A stretch of 64,000 nucleotides of DNA from an uncultured Jannaschia sp. (GTDB lineage Bacteria; Pseudomonadota; Alphaproteobacteria; Rhodobacterales; Rhodobacteraceae), in the NCBI GenBank assembly GCA_947494145.1, contig CANLTZ010000016.1:1-64000 (forward strand). Direction: 5' to 3'. Shown here one piece after another: positions 44,809-52,938 of this stretch; the stretch's first letter is position 1; each line of letters begins with the position of its first letter. Position numbers and translations under genes: made by a program. Under the pieces are notes generated by a model. That model was not told the origin of the DNA, did no database searches, and worked only from the letters and a program-made list of their open reading frames with translations.

Positions 44809-45229
44809 GGGTCTCTACTGGAGTCGCGCCGGCCGCACCGTCTACGTCGAGCCCTTCGACTATTTCGACCCCGATGATCACGTTCTCTGGCGGGACGCCT
44901 GGTCCGATCTTGGCGAGACCATTGCATCCTGCTTGTCGGACGCCTGGGAGCACCTGCCGCGCTGCTGGAAACGCTCCGGCGAGCGCGTGGTCATGCGCAA
45001 CGGGCTGCATGAGGTCTGGCTACATGAGGACAGCTACGCCCGCGTCCACGTCACCTTTGGAGTGCGCTGCGATCTCTACGAGACCGACGCCCTCGCTCTC
45101 GCGACGATGCCGGACAGGGCCGAGGCGTTCTTCGACCGGCTGGCGCTGCACTACGAACTGCGCGTCCGCACCTCCGCCTGGACGAGTGCTGCGCGCATTT
45201 CCCGCCCCACCGGGGAGGCGTTGGCATGA
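44801..45229 (+). CDS. Hypothetical plasmid protein
   Basis: This 142-residue protein begins MGEGLYWSRAGRTVYVEPFDYFDPDD. Motifs include WEHLPRCWKRSGERVVMRNGLHEVWLHEDSYARVHV and DRAEAFFDRLALHYELRV. It has a mixed alpha/beta pattern and no membrane segments. The family is unknown. It is coupled to the genes on both sides by overlapping stop and start codons. Confidence 0.65.
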   Translation: MGEGLYWSRAGRTVYVEPFDYFDPDDHVLWRDAWSDLGETIASCLSDAWEHLPRCWKRSGERVVMRNGLHEVWLHEDSYARVHVTFGVRCDLYETDALALATMPDRAEAFFDRLALHYELRVRTSAWTSAARISRPTGEALA

Positions 45230-45723
45230 AGATCGAGCTGCACGCCATCCGGTACAGCGCTGCCGCCTCGCAGGAGACGGCGTTCTACTCGGCGGACCTC
45301 CATGTCAATGGACGCAGGATTGGAACGATCTCGAACGGCGGCACCGGCGGGGAGGATGTCGTCCACGGCGACCGCGCAGCCTATGCGGTCGCCAACGCTT
45401 GGTGCCGCGCGAACCTGCCGCCCTGGCGCACGCCGGACGGGCTCGCGTTCGAAACCGACCTCGAACTGCACTGCGCTACCCTCCTGCAGCAGTGGATCGA
45501 CGCGGACGAGTTGCGCCGCGCCTTGGCGGAGCGCGTCCTCTGGCGCGATCCGGTCGATAGGCGCGTCTACGGGCTGCGCCACCACGGCCGGATAGAGGCG
45601 GCGATCTCCTCGGTGCGGCGTCGCCATCCCGATGTGACCATCCTGAACGAGCTGCCCTTCGTCATGGCGCTGGCGATCTGGAGGTCGATCCCCCCGCAGG
45701 GACCTTCGGAGGATTGCCAATGA
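45226..45723 (+). CDS. Hypothetical plasmid protein
   Basis: This 165-residue protein begins MKIELHAIRYSAAASQETAFYSADLHVNGRRI. The N-terminal half has GTISNGGTGGEDVVHGDRAAYAVANAW, and the C-terminal half is helical (LLQQWIDADELRRALAERVLWRD). No family is recognised. It starts in an ATGA overlap with the gene upstream, and its stop overlaps the remnant gene downstream in the same way. Confidence 0.65.
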   Translation: MKIELHAIRYSAAASQETAFYSADLHVNGRRIGTISNGGTGGEDVVHGDRAAYAVANAWCRANLPPWRTPDGLAFETDLELHCATLLQQWIDADELRRALAERVLWRDPVDRRVYGLRHHGRIEAAISSVRRRHPDVTILNELPFVMALAIWRSIPPQGPSEDCQ

Positions 45724-46468
45724 CCGCCCGCCTATCCGTTCCCCCGCCATCGCCGCCGAGATCGTGGCAGGCGCACTCTTCGCGATCTTGCATTCGGGCG
45801 GCAAGGACAGTCAGGCCATGACGATCCTGCTGCGCGAGATCGTCTCATCGAAGTAGATCGTCGTCGTGCACGCGCCCTTCGGCCGGGTCGAGCGGCCTGG
45901 CACCCTGCGTCGCATCCAGCGGACGACCGAGGGCCTGCCGCTGATCCTCGCCAGCGCGCAGACCGATTTGCTCGCCGTGGTCCGTCGGCGTGGGCGTTTC
46001 CCGACGCCCGGCATCCTGCAGCGCACTTCGGACCTGAAGCGCGGGCCGATCACCCGCGAGGTCCAGTGCTATCTGCACGCCCGCCCGCAGCACGAGCTGC
46101 GCGTCGTCTCCCACATGGGCATGCGGGCGGACGAGAGCCCCCGGCGGGCGAAGTAGGCGCCGCTCAAGATCAATACGCGGAACTCCGTCGCCGGGCGGCA
46201 TTGGCTCGACTGGCTGCCGATCCACCACCTGACGGAGGCGGAGGTCTTCGAGACCATCGCCGCCGCCAGGCAGCGGCTGCTCTGGGTCTACCGCGCGGGG
46301 ATGTCGCGATGCTCCTGCTCGTTCTGCATCATGGCGTCGAAGAAGGATCTGCGCCGGGCGGCGCGGCTCCGGCCGAAGCTGGCGTCCGAGTACGTCGCGT
46401 TGGAGGAAGAGATCGGGCATACGCTCAGCCCGTCGCGAGTGCCGCTGCGCCGTCTCTTCGCGGCATGA
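45720..46468 (+). pseudogene. PAPS reductase-family (PP-loop) gene, decayed
   Basis: The frame starting near 45740 reads AIAAEIVAGALFAILHSGGKDSQAM, the PP-loop SGGKDS ATPase motif. The family sequence continues through HAPFGRVERPGTL, ILQRTSDLKRGPI, VVSHMGMRADES, WLDWLPIHHLTEAEVFETI and SCSFCIMASKKDLRRA to RRLFAA. Two in-frame TAG codons interrupt it, at 45854-45856 and 46154-46156. The ATG that overlaps the previous gene is in a different frame. Intact relatives on plasmids are phosphoadenosine phosphosulfate reductase-like proteins of unknown role. As it stands no full-length product is expected. Confidence 0.75.
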
Positions 46469-46499
46469 TCGAGCCCGACCCCGGTGGGAGGGTTGTGTC

Positions 46500-47141
46500 C
46501 GTCCCTGCCCGTTCGCGTCGTCTCGCCCGGAGCCCTCGCCCTCATTCACGCACAGGTCCCGTTTCCGACCTTAGACGCCCGGTGGGGCCGAACTTGGCCC
46601 TGTCCTAGCCCTGCCGTCCTCGCGGATATTCTCTCTACCTAATCTGCTCTTGAGTACGGTGTTCAGCGGGTTCTGCCGGTCTGGCCGGTAGCCGGTGATG
46701 GGCGGATGAGGTCGCAGGCAGGTCAATCCCTGCCCGTGGTCTCCTGTCGTTTCGTGGCATGGGTGTCTGGCCGGATCGCGCGCGGGCGTGCCCTGCGGGT
46801 CGTCGTGCCTCCGCCCCTTCGGCAAGCACGAATACGGCTTCCACCCCCCCTGCGGTGTGCGGACCCTCCGCATTCGCGCCTGCGCCAGCGCTTCTCCGAT
46901 CCGGCCTCTTCGACCCCATCGAAACGAAAGGAGACCACGACATGGCCCGCTACAACCTCACCGCCCCCGTCACCTACAGCCAGAACGGCACCACGAAGAC
47001 CCGCTACACCCGGGTGGGGACCGTTTTCGAGAACACCCGCGAGGACGGCTCCAAGTGCCTCTCGATCAAGCTCGACTTCCCCGTGGGCGCCACCGAGCTC
47101 GTCGCCTTCGAACCCCGCGCGCGGGAGGAAGGCGAGGGCGA
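46500..47141 (+). repeat. Duplicated region, copy A (leader plus 68-residue gene)
   Basis: About 640 bp similar to 51160-51793. The shared part starts near TCCCTGCCCGT, runs through a non-coding leader of about 440 bp and includes the whole small gene. A TGCGG-ACCCT-CCGCA hairpin at 46858-46872 is kept in both copies. The copies differ by scattered substitutions and small indels, so the duplication is not recent. Confidence 0.7.
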
Positions 47142-47148
47142 GGGCTGA
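46942..47148 (+). CDS. Small conserved protein, copy A
   Basis: This 68-residue protein begins MARYNLTAPVTYSQNG, then has TKTRYTRVGTVFENTREDG, KCLSIKLDFPVGATELVAFEP, and an acidic Glu/Gly tail. The middle part resembles the strand pattern of DUF736-like proteins (VGTVFEN...LSIKLDFP), so it may be a minimal member of that group. The start has an AAGGAG site. The frame is open further upstream, but the conserved AAGGAGACC site argues for this ATG. A close copy is at 51593-51814. Confidence 0.75.
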   Translation: MARYNLTAPVTYSQNGTTKTRYTRVGTVFENTREDGSKCLSIKLDFPVGATELVAFEPRAREEGEGEG

Positions 47149-47352
47149 AGCCCTCGCCGGGGGGCGCCGCGGTGCCCCCCACCCGCATGCCCGGCGGCGC
47201 CTGTGGGACCGAAGGGCGCCGCGTCCGTCGCCCCGCGCCTTCGGCGGATGCCACGATCTCGTGAACGTCGTCTCGGGTTACGCCCTCTCCCAGCTGACGT
47301 CGCCGACCGACTTGGTTGCCGTCGCCAATCCGGTTCGTCGTCGCCGAAGACG

Positions 47353-48084
47353 TCACCGCTTCGCCTCCGGCTTGGTTGCACGCTGCCACGTCAGCCGCTC
47401 ATACTGGACCTCCCTCTGAGGCCGCCGAGGCCGTGGCTTGCGGTCCAGGTCCGTCGCACGGTCCGTGTCCCCCTCGACCAGAGCCTCCAGGCGCCGCTCC
47501 GCCAGGGAGCGGTGATCGACGCGCACCTCGTGGTCCGCTGCCGCGAGCGCCTCGTTCATGATCCGCGCCCACGCCGCGCGCAGCTCGACCAGGACCGTCC
47601 GCGGGGACATCTCGCGCAGCTTCGCCATCAGCGCGCGCCCCTCCAAGCGGCGCGTCGGGGTCAGCACCACGACGATCAGGTTGCGGGGGTCGCCGCCGTC
47701 GGGCGGCCGATGAACCGCGCAGTCCGCCACCACGCCGAACCGCTCCACCAGCAGACCCGCGAACCGTCCGACCATCCCGACATGCGCGTCGAGGTCCAGC
47801 TCGTGCGGCAGCGACAGCTCGTACTCCCTGGCGACCTGCGCATCCACCCGCGTCTCCCGGCGCTCGACCGCGTTCCACAGCGCGGAGCGGTCGAATACCC
47901 AGGCCGGAGCGTCGTCCGGCGCGTGGGTGCCGGTTTAGATCACCATGTCCATGCGCTGTTAGCGATGGACCAGTCCCGTCCGGTCGCGACGGATCCGCTC
48001 CCCGAACTTGTAGGCCGCTACACGCGTCGCGGAGCGCCTCTCGGAGCGCTTCATGATGCGGGCGGTGAAGTGGTAATGCGCCAC
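47353..48084 (-). pseudogene. MobA/MobL relaxase fragment, decayed
   Basis: From a GTG at 48084 the frame reads AHYHFTARIMKRSERRSATRVAAYKFGERI, the N-terminal block of MobA/MobL (MobQ) relaxases. It reaches TAA at 47959-47961 and a second TAA at 47935-47937. It then continues in the same frame with HAPDDAPAWVFDRSALWNAVE, VAREYELSLPHELD and DHRSLAERRLEA, all from the same family. The C-terminus is cut short at 47353. The element has therefore lost this mobilisation gene, although other backbone genes remain. Confidence 0.75.
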
Positions 48085-48905
48085 GACGGATGTCCTCGTC
48101 CTCGGGAGGCGAACGATAGAGGCATCCGGATGCCGATCCAACGCCTCGAACCACCACGTCGGGCCGAAGCATCCACTTCGAGCCGCCGCGCCGCCGCCGG
48201 TGCGGCGTCGCTTCGGGCCCTCGTCGGCTTCGCCTCCCCGAGCCCCGCACCCCCGGCCTCCCTGCCCCGGCGGCCTTACGGCCTTCCGCGCTCCGCGGTC
48301 TCCTCCGGAGCCCTCTCCACGCGGACGGGGCATGGTCGGTCGCGGGCACGGGTCTCGGCCCTTCGGGTATCGGTCCCGGGCAGGGACATCGAACCGGATC
48401 GGATCCAGGGGTGGCAAGCGTTGCGCCCCGCCCTCGGGGATTCGCCGCCCTGCGGGCGACGAACGCCGCTCGGCCGGGGGACGCCCCGGACCATCTCCCT
48501 GCCCCGCCCGTCCGCCACCCTGCCGGATCGGTCGCGGCCCGGACGCCTGGCAGGCCGACGGTCGGCATCAACAGGCTTTCGCGGCATATCCTCGCCCCTT
48601 TGGGCTCCGGTATTCCACGGTCCTGTTGACCCCTCCCTCAGACTGGCCTGCCTACTGGGCCTGTGCGACCGACCGACGGGTGACAAACAAGCGAAGCGCG
48701 CCGGAGGTACGTCCGGTTCTCTTATGCGGAGGCCCTTCGGGCCGCGGGGGTTTTGTTGCCCCCTGCCTCCGGCAGGCGGCGATGTGCTCTCTCGGTCGGG
48801 GATCGAAACAAGCGGAGTAAGGGTTTGTTTGCAAAAGGTTTATTTGCGATGCAGGCCAATATATTCCTTCGGTGTCAGGGGGTTAAGGGGTATTCTGAGG
48901 ACAGA
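48085..48905. other. Gene-free GC-rich region beside the mob remnant
   Basis: About 820 bp in which no frame gives a recognisable protein on either strand. GC-rich palindromic runs are common. Near 48820-48880 there is a short AT-richer stretch (GTTTGTTTGCAAAAGG, CAATATATTCC). Such a region beside a relaxase gene could hold an origin of transfer or replication, but no iterons or nic-site motif were identified. Confidence 0.35.
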
Positions 48906-48945
48906 GGAAGCGAGGCGCTTCCCACCAAGGCCGGGGCTGCCCGGC
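48906..48945 (+). promoter_or_regulatory. Two-hairpin leader before the DUF2493 gene
   Basis: GGAAGCG-AGG-CGCTTCC (48906-48922) and GCCGGG-GCTG-CCCGGC (48930-48945), both perfect stems, then AGGAAACAG and the start codon at 48974. Confidence 0.5.
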
Positions 48946-48973
48946 GCACCAGATGACAGAAGGAAACAGACCC

Positions 48974-49873
48974 ATGACCATGACCCCCTATGACCAGATC
49001 GAGCTCTTCGGCCTCACCGAGACCGGCACCGACGAGTTACCCATCCCGAACGATTTGGAGTTGCAGGGCCGCGCCGTGGGCGATGCCTTCGACGCCATCA
49101 TCGGGACCATCCAGAACACTGGGCTCGCGTCCGAGGTGGAACCCCTCGCCCATGCGTTTGCCACCATGTTCCAGCGCCGCGCGACCCTGACCGAGGAAGC
49201 CGCCGATCGGCTAAAGGATAAGATCACCGCCCTGATCCGTGCGCAGGACGGGTCCGAGGTGGCCGAGGTCGAGTTGGAGACCGCACAGCGCCAGTTCGAG
49301 ACGACGCAAGAGAAGGGCGACGCGCTGCGCCTCATGGCCGAAGCCGCCGCCGAGGCCTACGAGCGAGAGACCGGGGACGCCTACGTGCCCGTCACCGGCA
49401 ACCGCACCACGCGGCGCGCGATGGAGACGGGAGCCGTGTTCGAGGCGAAGCGCCTGTTGGAAGCAGCCGACCGGGCCGAGGCGGAGCGCAACACCGTCAA
49501 GGGGACGTTCATCGCCGTGGCGGGGGCATCGGACTGGGCCGACCATGCCCGCATCTTCGCGCGGCTTGATGCGGCCCGCGCCCGCTGCCCCGACATGGTC
49601 CTGTGCCACAAGGGATCGAAGGGGGCCGAGCGCATCGCCGCCGCATGGGCGCGCAACCGCAAGGTGCCGCAAGTGCTGTTCCGCCCCAACTGGAACGCCC
49701 ATGCCAAGGCCGCGCCCTTCCGCGCAAACGACGAGATGCTGCGGGCGAAATTGCGGGGTGTGATCCTCTTCGGCGGTGGTGGGATCGGTCTTAACCTCGC
49801 GGAGAAGGCCGAGAAGAAGGGCCTGCACGTCGCCCGGATCGCGGCAGAGCAGACTTTGGCCCGCGCGGCGTGA
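48974..49873 (+). CDS. DUF2493 (SLOG/DprA-like fold) plasmid protein
   Basis: This 299-residue protein has a helical N-terminal part (about residues 20-160, with a coiled-coil segment AEVELETAQRQFETTQEKGDAL split across helices). A C-terminal DUF2493 domain follows: GTFIAVAGASDWADHARIFARLD, MVLCHKGSKGAERIAAAWARN, PNWNAHAKAAPFRAND and GVILFGGGGIGLNLAEKA. The fold is Rossmann-like and may bind a nucleotide-derived ligand, as SLOG domains do. The family is common next to plasmid genes and its role is unknown. The start has AGGAAACAG. Confidence 0.85.
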   Translation: MTMTPYDQIELFGLTETGTDELPIPNDLELQGRAVGDAFDAIIGTIQNTGLASEVEPLAHAFATMFQRRATLTEEAADRLKDKITALIRAQDGSEVAEVELETAQRQFETTQEKGDALRLMAEAAAEAYERETGDAYVPVTGNRTTRRAMETGAVFEAKRLLEAADRAEAERNTVKGTFIAVAGASDWADHARIFARLDAARARCPDMVLCHKGSKGAERIAAAWARNRKVPQVLFRPNWNAHAKAAPFRANDEMLRAKLRGVILFGGGGIGLNLAEKAEKKGLHVARIAAEQTLARAA

Positions 49874-50207
49874 ACCAGGGGCGCAGCGCCCCCACCCACC
49901 TGACCAGACGACAGGAGGGCGGCCCCGGGCGGGTCGCCCTTCGGCGTGTCCGCGAAGGAGATACGCGGCGGCGCGGCCCCTGCGGGGCCGAGATGTCCGG
50001 TCTGGCGGAGGCCGCGAGGGCCCCGCCAGACCGGACCGGCGCTATGCGCGCCGCAGCCACGCCCGGTGGGGTGGCGAAGCGTGTGGAGACAGTCGGTGCC
50101 AGATTTAGCCTGGTGCGCGTTATCCTGTCGGTCCACAGCGCCATCAGTGAGCCGCATACCTGAAGGATCGACCGTATGGTCCCATCTTGAGCCTTAGATA
50201 GTTCACG
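49874..50207. other. Intergenic region with large hairpins
   Basis: About 330 bp without a recognised gene. It holds CGGCCCC-TGC-GGGGCCG (49974-49990) and a perfect 14-bp stem starting GTCCGGTCTGGCGG with a 14-base loop (49995-50036). Neither stem is followed by a T-run, so simple rho-independent termination is not clear. The toxin-antitoxin promoter should lie in the last 150 bp. Confidence 0.45.
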
Positions 50208-50651
50208 ATGAGGCGCGCCATGCAGACCGTCGAAGCCATTCTCGATCTCCCCGGCGCGAGCTCGCCGCTCTCGCTGGTGGATCGGATCAACGACGGCCTG
50301 CCGCTGGCCGCCATCGACGCCTTCGCCCGCCGCGTCGCCCTAGAGCCCGCGCTGCGCTACCGCCTCATCCCCAAGGCCACGCTCGCCAGCCGCCGCAAGC
50401 GCCATGAGCCGCTCTCACGCGAGGAGAGCGCACGGCTGGCCCGCGCGGCCAAGGTCCTGGCACCGGCCGAGGAGGTCTGGGGTTCGCCCGAAGAGGCCCG
50501 GGCCTTCCTGCACCGCGCCCACCCGATGCTGGAGGACCGCCGCCCCATCGACGTGACCCTCGATAACGAGTTCGGCGCCGACTTCGTCGAGGGGTCCTGC
50601 AGCGCCTCCGTTTTGGCTCCGCCGCCTGATCCTCTCGCGATGACAGCGTAG
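50208..50651 (+). CDS. Xre/ParS-type antitoxin (RES partner), probably frameshifted at 3' end
   Basis: This 147-residue protein matches the ParS/Xre-MbcA antitoxin layout: a helical N-terminal part (LSLVDRINDGLPLAAIDAFARRVAL), then RLIPKATLASRRKR, LSREESARLARAAKVLAPAEEVWGSPEEARAFLHRAHPML, and the end DVTLDNEFGADFVEG. Family members usually end with a short helix such as VLxRLxxG. Here that helix (VLQRLRFGSAA, stop TGA at 50627-50629) is found in another frame, one G short at GAGGGGTCC near 50590-50595. The native C-terminus, which blocks the toxin, is thus probably lost. Confidence 0.75.
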   Translation: MRRAMQTVEAILDLPGASSPLSLVDRINDGLPLAAIDAFARRVALEPALRYRLIPKATLASRRKRHEPLSREESARLARAAKVLAPAEEVWGSPEEARAFLHRAHPMLEDRRPIDVTLDNEFGADFVEGSCSASVLAPPPDPLAMTA

Positions 50652-50672
50652 CGCCTCGACCGTACGCTCGGC

Positions 50673-51122
50673 GTGTGGCGGATCGGCAACCCGAACGGGC
50701 TCTACCCGATCTATGACGCCACCGGTCCTACCATCGCGCCGGGGCGCTGGAACGACGCCGCAACACCGGTGATCTACGCGGCCGAGCACTACGCCACCGC
50801 CCTGCTGGAGAGGCTCGTCCACGGCTCCGGGCGCCTGCCCCCGAACCAGCATGCTGTGCAGACCACGATCCCGGCGGGGATCTCCTACGAGGTCGCCACG
50901 AAGGACGGCCTGCCCGGCTGGGACGCCATGCCGCCTGGGCCGAGCGTCGATTTCGGGGCGATGTGGGTCCACCAGGGGCGTTCCGCGATCCTGCTTGTGC
51001 CGTCCGTCGTCGCGCGCGAGGAGCGGAACGTCCTCATCAACCCCGCCCATCCCGACGCCGACCGGATCGAGCATTCGCTGCACAAACCAGTGCACTGGGA
51101 TCGGCGGCTCTTCGGGCCATAG
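50673..51122 (+). CDS. RES-domain toxin
   Basis: This is a 149-residue RES domain: WRIGNPNGLYPIYDATG, RWNDAATPVIYAAEHYATALLERLVH, GDMWVH-like GAMWVHQGRSAILLVPSVV and NVLINPAHPDADRI. The RES triad (Arg, Glu, Ser) is visible. Such toxins degrade NAD+ and are held inactive by the Xre-type partner upstream. A GTG start directly before WRIG is the only start in this frame. Just upstream the frame reads RLDRTLG and then TAG at 50648-50650, preceded in frame by ATGACAGCG. The natural start may have been lost through a nonsense change. Confidence 0.8.
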   Translation: MWRIGNPNGLYPIYDATGPTIAPGRWNDAATPVIYAAEHYATALLERLVHGSGRLPPNQHAVQTTIPAGISYEVATKDGLPGWDAMPPGPSVDFGAMWVHQGRSAILLVPSVVAREERNVLINPAHPDADRIEHSLHKPVHWDRRLFGP

Positions 51123-51159
51123 GCGGGCGTCTGCCGGTGCAGGGAGGCGCATCCGGTTC

Positions 51160-51793
51160 CCTGCCCGTCCACGTCCTCTCGCCCTGTCGCTTGTTCTCCT
51201 TCACGCATGGGCTCCCTCTCCGACTTCGGGCGCCTGGTGGTGGTCGAGCTTGGTCCTATCCTGGCCCCGCCGTCCTCGTGGATGTTTTCTCTGCTTGGTC
51301 TGCTACCGGGTGCGGGTGCTTTTGGCCTTGCCGATCTGTGCGCTGTCCGGTGCCGTGCGGATGAGGTTGTGAGCGGGCCAATCCCTGCCCGTGGTCTCCT
51401 GTCGTTTCTTCGTGATGGGTGTCTGGCCGGATCGCGCGCGGGCGTGCCCTGCGGGTCGGTCCCCTCCCCTCCGGCAAGCACGAATACGGCTTCCACCCCC
51501 CTGCCGGGTGCGGACCCTCCGCATTCGCGCCTGCGCCCCCGCTCCTTCGATCCGGCCTCTTCGACCCCATCGAAACACAAGGAGACCACGACATGGCCCG
51601 CTACAACCTCACCACCCCCGTCACCTACACCCAGAATGGCACCACCAAGACCCGCTACACTCGGGTGGGCACCGTCTTCGAGAACACCCGCGAGGATGGC
51701 TCGAAGTGCCTCTCGATCAAGCTCGACTTCCCCATCGGCGCCACCGAGCTCGTCGCCTTCGAACCCCGCACGCAGGAGGAAGGCGAGGGCGAG
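51160..51793 (+). repeat. Duplicated region, copy B (leader plus small gene)
   Basis: Counterpart of 46500-47141. Shared landmarks are TCCCTGCCCGT, CTGGCCGGATCGCGCGCG, AAGCACGAATACGGCTTCC and the TGCGG-ACCCT-CCGCA hairpin, then the small gene. It follows the RES gene, whereas copy A follows the PAPS reductase remnant. Confidence 0.7.
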
Positions 51794-51814
51794 AGCAGGG
51801 ACGGGGGGCTCTGA
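51593..51814 (+). CDS. Small conserved protein, copy B
   Basis: This 73-residue protein is nearly identical to the product at 46942-47148 (MARYNLTTPVTYTQNG, TVFENTREDG, KLDFPIGATELVAFEP). It has a slightly longer acidic tail ending SRDGGL. The ribosome site ACAAGGAGACC and the leader are also shared. The function is unknown. Keeping the protein nearly unchanged while the leader drifted suggests selection on the protein. Confidence 0.75.
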   Translation: MARYNLTTPVTYTQNGTTKTRYTRVGTVFENTREDGSKCLSIKLDFPIGATELVAFEPRTQEEGEGESRDGGL

Positions 51815-51833
51815 CACGCACCCCCTACCCCGC

Positions 51834-51857
51834 CTGGGCGGCCCAAGGGCCGCCCAG
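51834..51857 (+). terminator. Strong hairpin after small gene copy B
   Basis: CTGGGCGGCCC and GGGCCGCCCAG form an 11-bp perfect stem around AA, 20 bp after the stop. No T-run follows, so it may end transcription only with help from other factors or simply protect the mRNA end. Confidence 0.45.
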
Positions 51858-52041
51858 AAAGCACATCGCAGAACGTTCTCGTCGCGGATGTGGTTGTCCG
51901 CTATGCGGACAAGGACGAAACCGCTTTCGCGGTAGGGCGCTTGAAGCAAATGATGCGCTCTGATCGGGGCGGTGTGATTTGGTGGATGTGCACGTCTGTC
52001 GGACGATTGGGGCCTTCTTAATCCGATACCAAGAGGCTTCC

Positions 52042-52299
52042 ATGCCCGATCAACACGTTTTCGCTCTGCGCCGACGGTTTCTCGAAAATATTCGCATCAA
52101 GGGTCTGCAGCCCAAGACGCAGACCATGTACCTGCGGGTGATGCGCGACTTCACTCGGTTCCTGGGCCGCTCGCCCGACACGGCGACGCCTGAGGATCTG
52201 CGGGCGTTCCAGCTGGATATACATATGGGACCATTTCTGTCTCTTCTCGATATGGCGATTGTTCTCATTTGCCAGCGGCATCGAGCAATGACCGCGTGA
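52042..52299 (+). pseudogene. Tyrosine recombinase/integrase, truncated after about 60 residues
   Basis: The frame begins MPDQHVFALRRRFLENIRIKG and has the SAM-like core-binding start QTMYLRVMRDFTRFLGRSPDTATPEDLRAFQLD. This is typical of the integrases that accompany IS91-like elements. Family similarity stops at about 52220 and an unrelated tail follows. The catalytic domain is missing. The break marks the junction between the plasmid backbone and the second metal island. Confidence 0.7.
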
Positions 52300-52846
52300 A
52301 ACTGCGAAATGCGAGCCAAGACGCGCCCAGAAAGAAGACTAGAAGCAAGAAGGTTATGAAACCCCATCTGCTCTCGGCGGCCGCCGCGATCTGCTCACCA
52401 AGTAGGTACCCGATCCCGACGAGCACTCCAGCCCAGACGATGGCCGAGGCAGCATTGAAGACCGTAAAAGTTCTCCAGGACATGCCGGAAAGGCCGACCG
52501 GAAGCGCTCCGATGGTACGCAGGCCCTTAGGATACCGATAGATGAAGATGTAAGTGATGCCGTAGGTGTCGAGGAACCGTCCAGCTTGTTCGATCCACGC
52601 GCGGATCTTCGGGCGCGCTGCAAAGAGTCGGCCGCCATAGCGACGTGCGACCGCGAAGCGCGCCTCGTCGCCCAGATATCCGCCGAGGAAGACCGTCACC
52701 GCCACCAGAATCGGATCGAGTACTCCCTGTTGCGCGACAACCCCCGCTAAGAGTGGCAGCGCGCCGCTCTTGAGGGCGCAGTACCCGAAGAGCAGCGCGT
52801 AGACCGCGACCGGATTGACGGCGATCCAATTCAGCAACGTTTCCAT
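52265..52846 (-). CDS. DedA/VTT-family membrane protein
   Basis: This 193-residue protein has about five membrane segments and the DedA/SNARE-associated core. GGYLGDEARFAVARRYG is the family FxxR/GxxxGDxxxY-type motif, followed by FLDTYGITYIFIYRYPKGLRTIGALPVGLSGMSWRTF with conserved Arg and Gly residues. DedA proteins flip or help recycle lipids such as undecaprenyl phosphate and support envelope stability. The gene is convergent with the recombinase remnant and lies at the edge of the second metal island. Confidence 0.88.
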   Translation of the reverse strand: METLLNWIAVNPVAVYALLFGYCALKSGALPLLAGVVAQQGVLDPILVAVTVFLGGYLGDEARFAVARRYGGRLFAARPKIRAWIEQAGRFLDTYGITYIFIYRYPKGLRTIGALPVGLSGMSWRTFTVFNAASAIVWAGVLVGIGYLLGEQIAAAAESRWGFITFLLLVFFLGASWLAFRSFTRSLLDAAGK

Positions 52847-52938
52847 CGATCTCTTTCATCCGTTTAGATTCTGACGAGCAGCCAGAAATTCTTCTACCGA
52901 CATCCACGACAATCAGATTTTTTCACAGCGCCATCCCA

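Noticed and set aside
46759-46941. N-terminal extension of the small duplicated protein
   Set aside because: The frame is open in both copies, but the start region differs and the AAGGAGACC ribosome site is kept directly before the shorter ATG. The extension has low-complexity Pro/Ser/Ala sequence.
47203-48993. Plus-strand frame of 596 codons through the mob remnant
   Set aside because: Pro/Arg-rich shadow frame with no motif. The relaxase-like sequence is on the minus strand.
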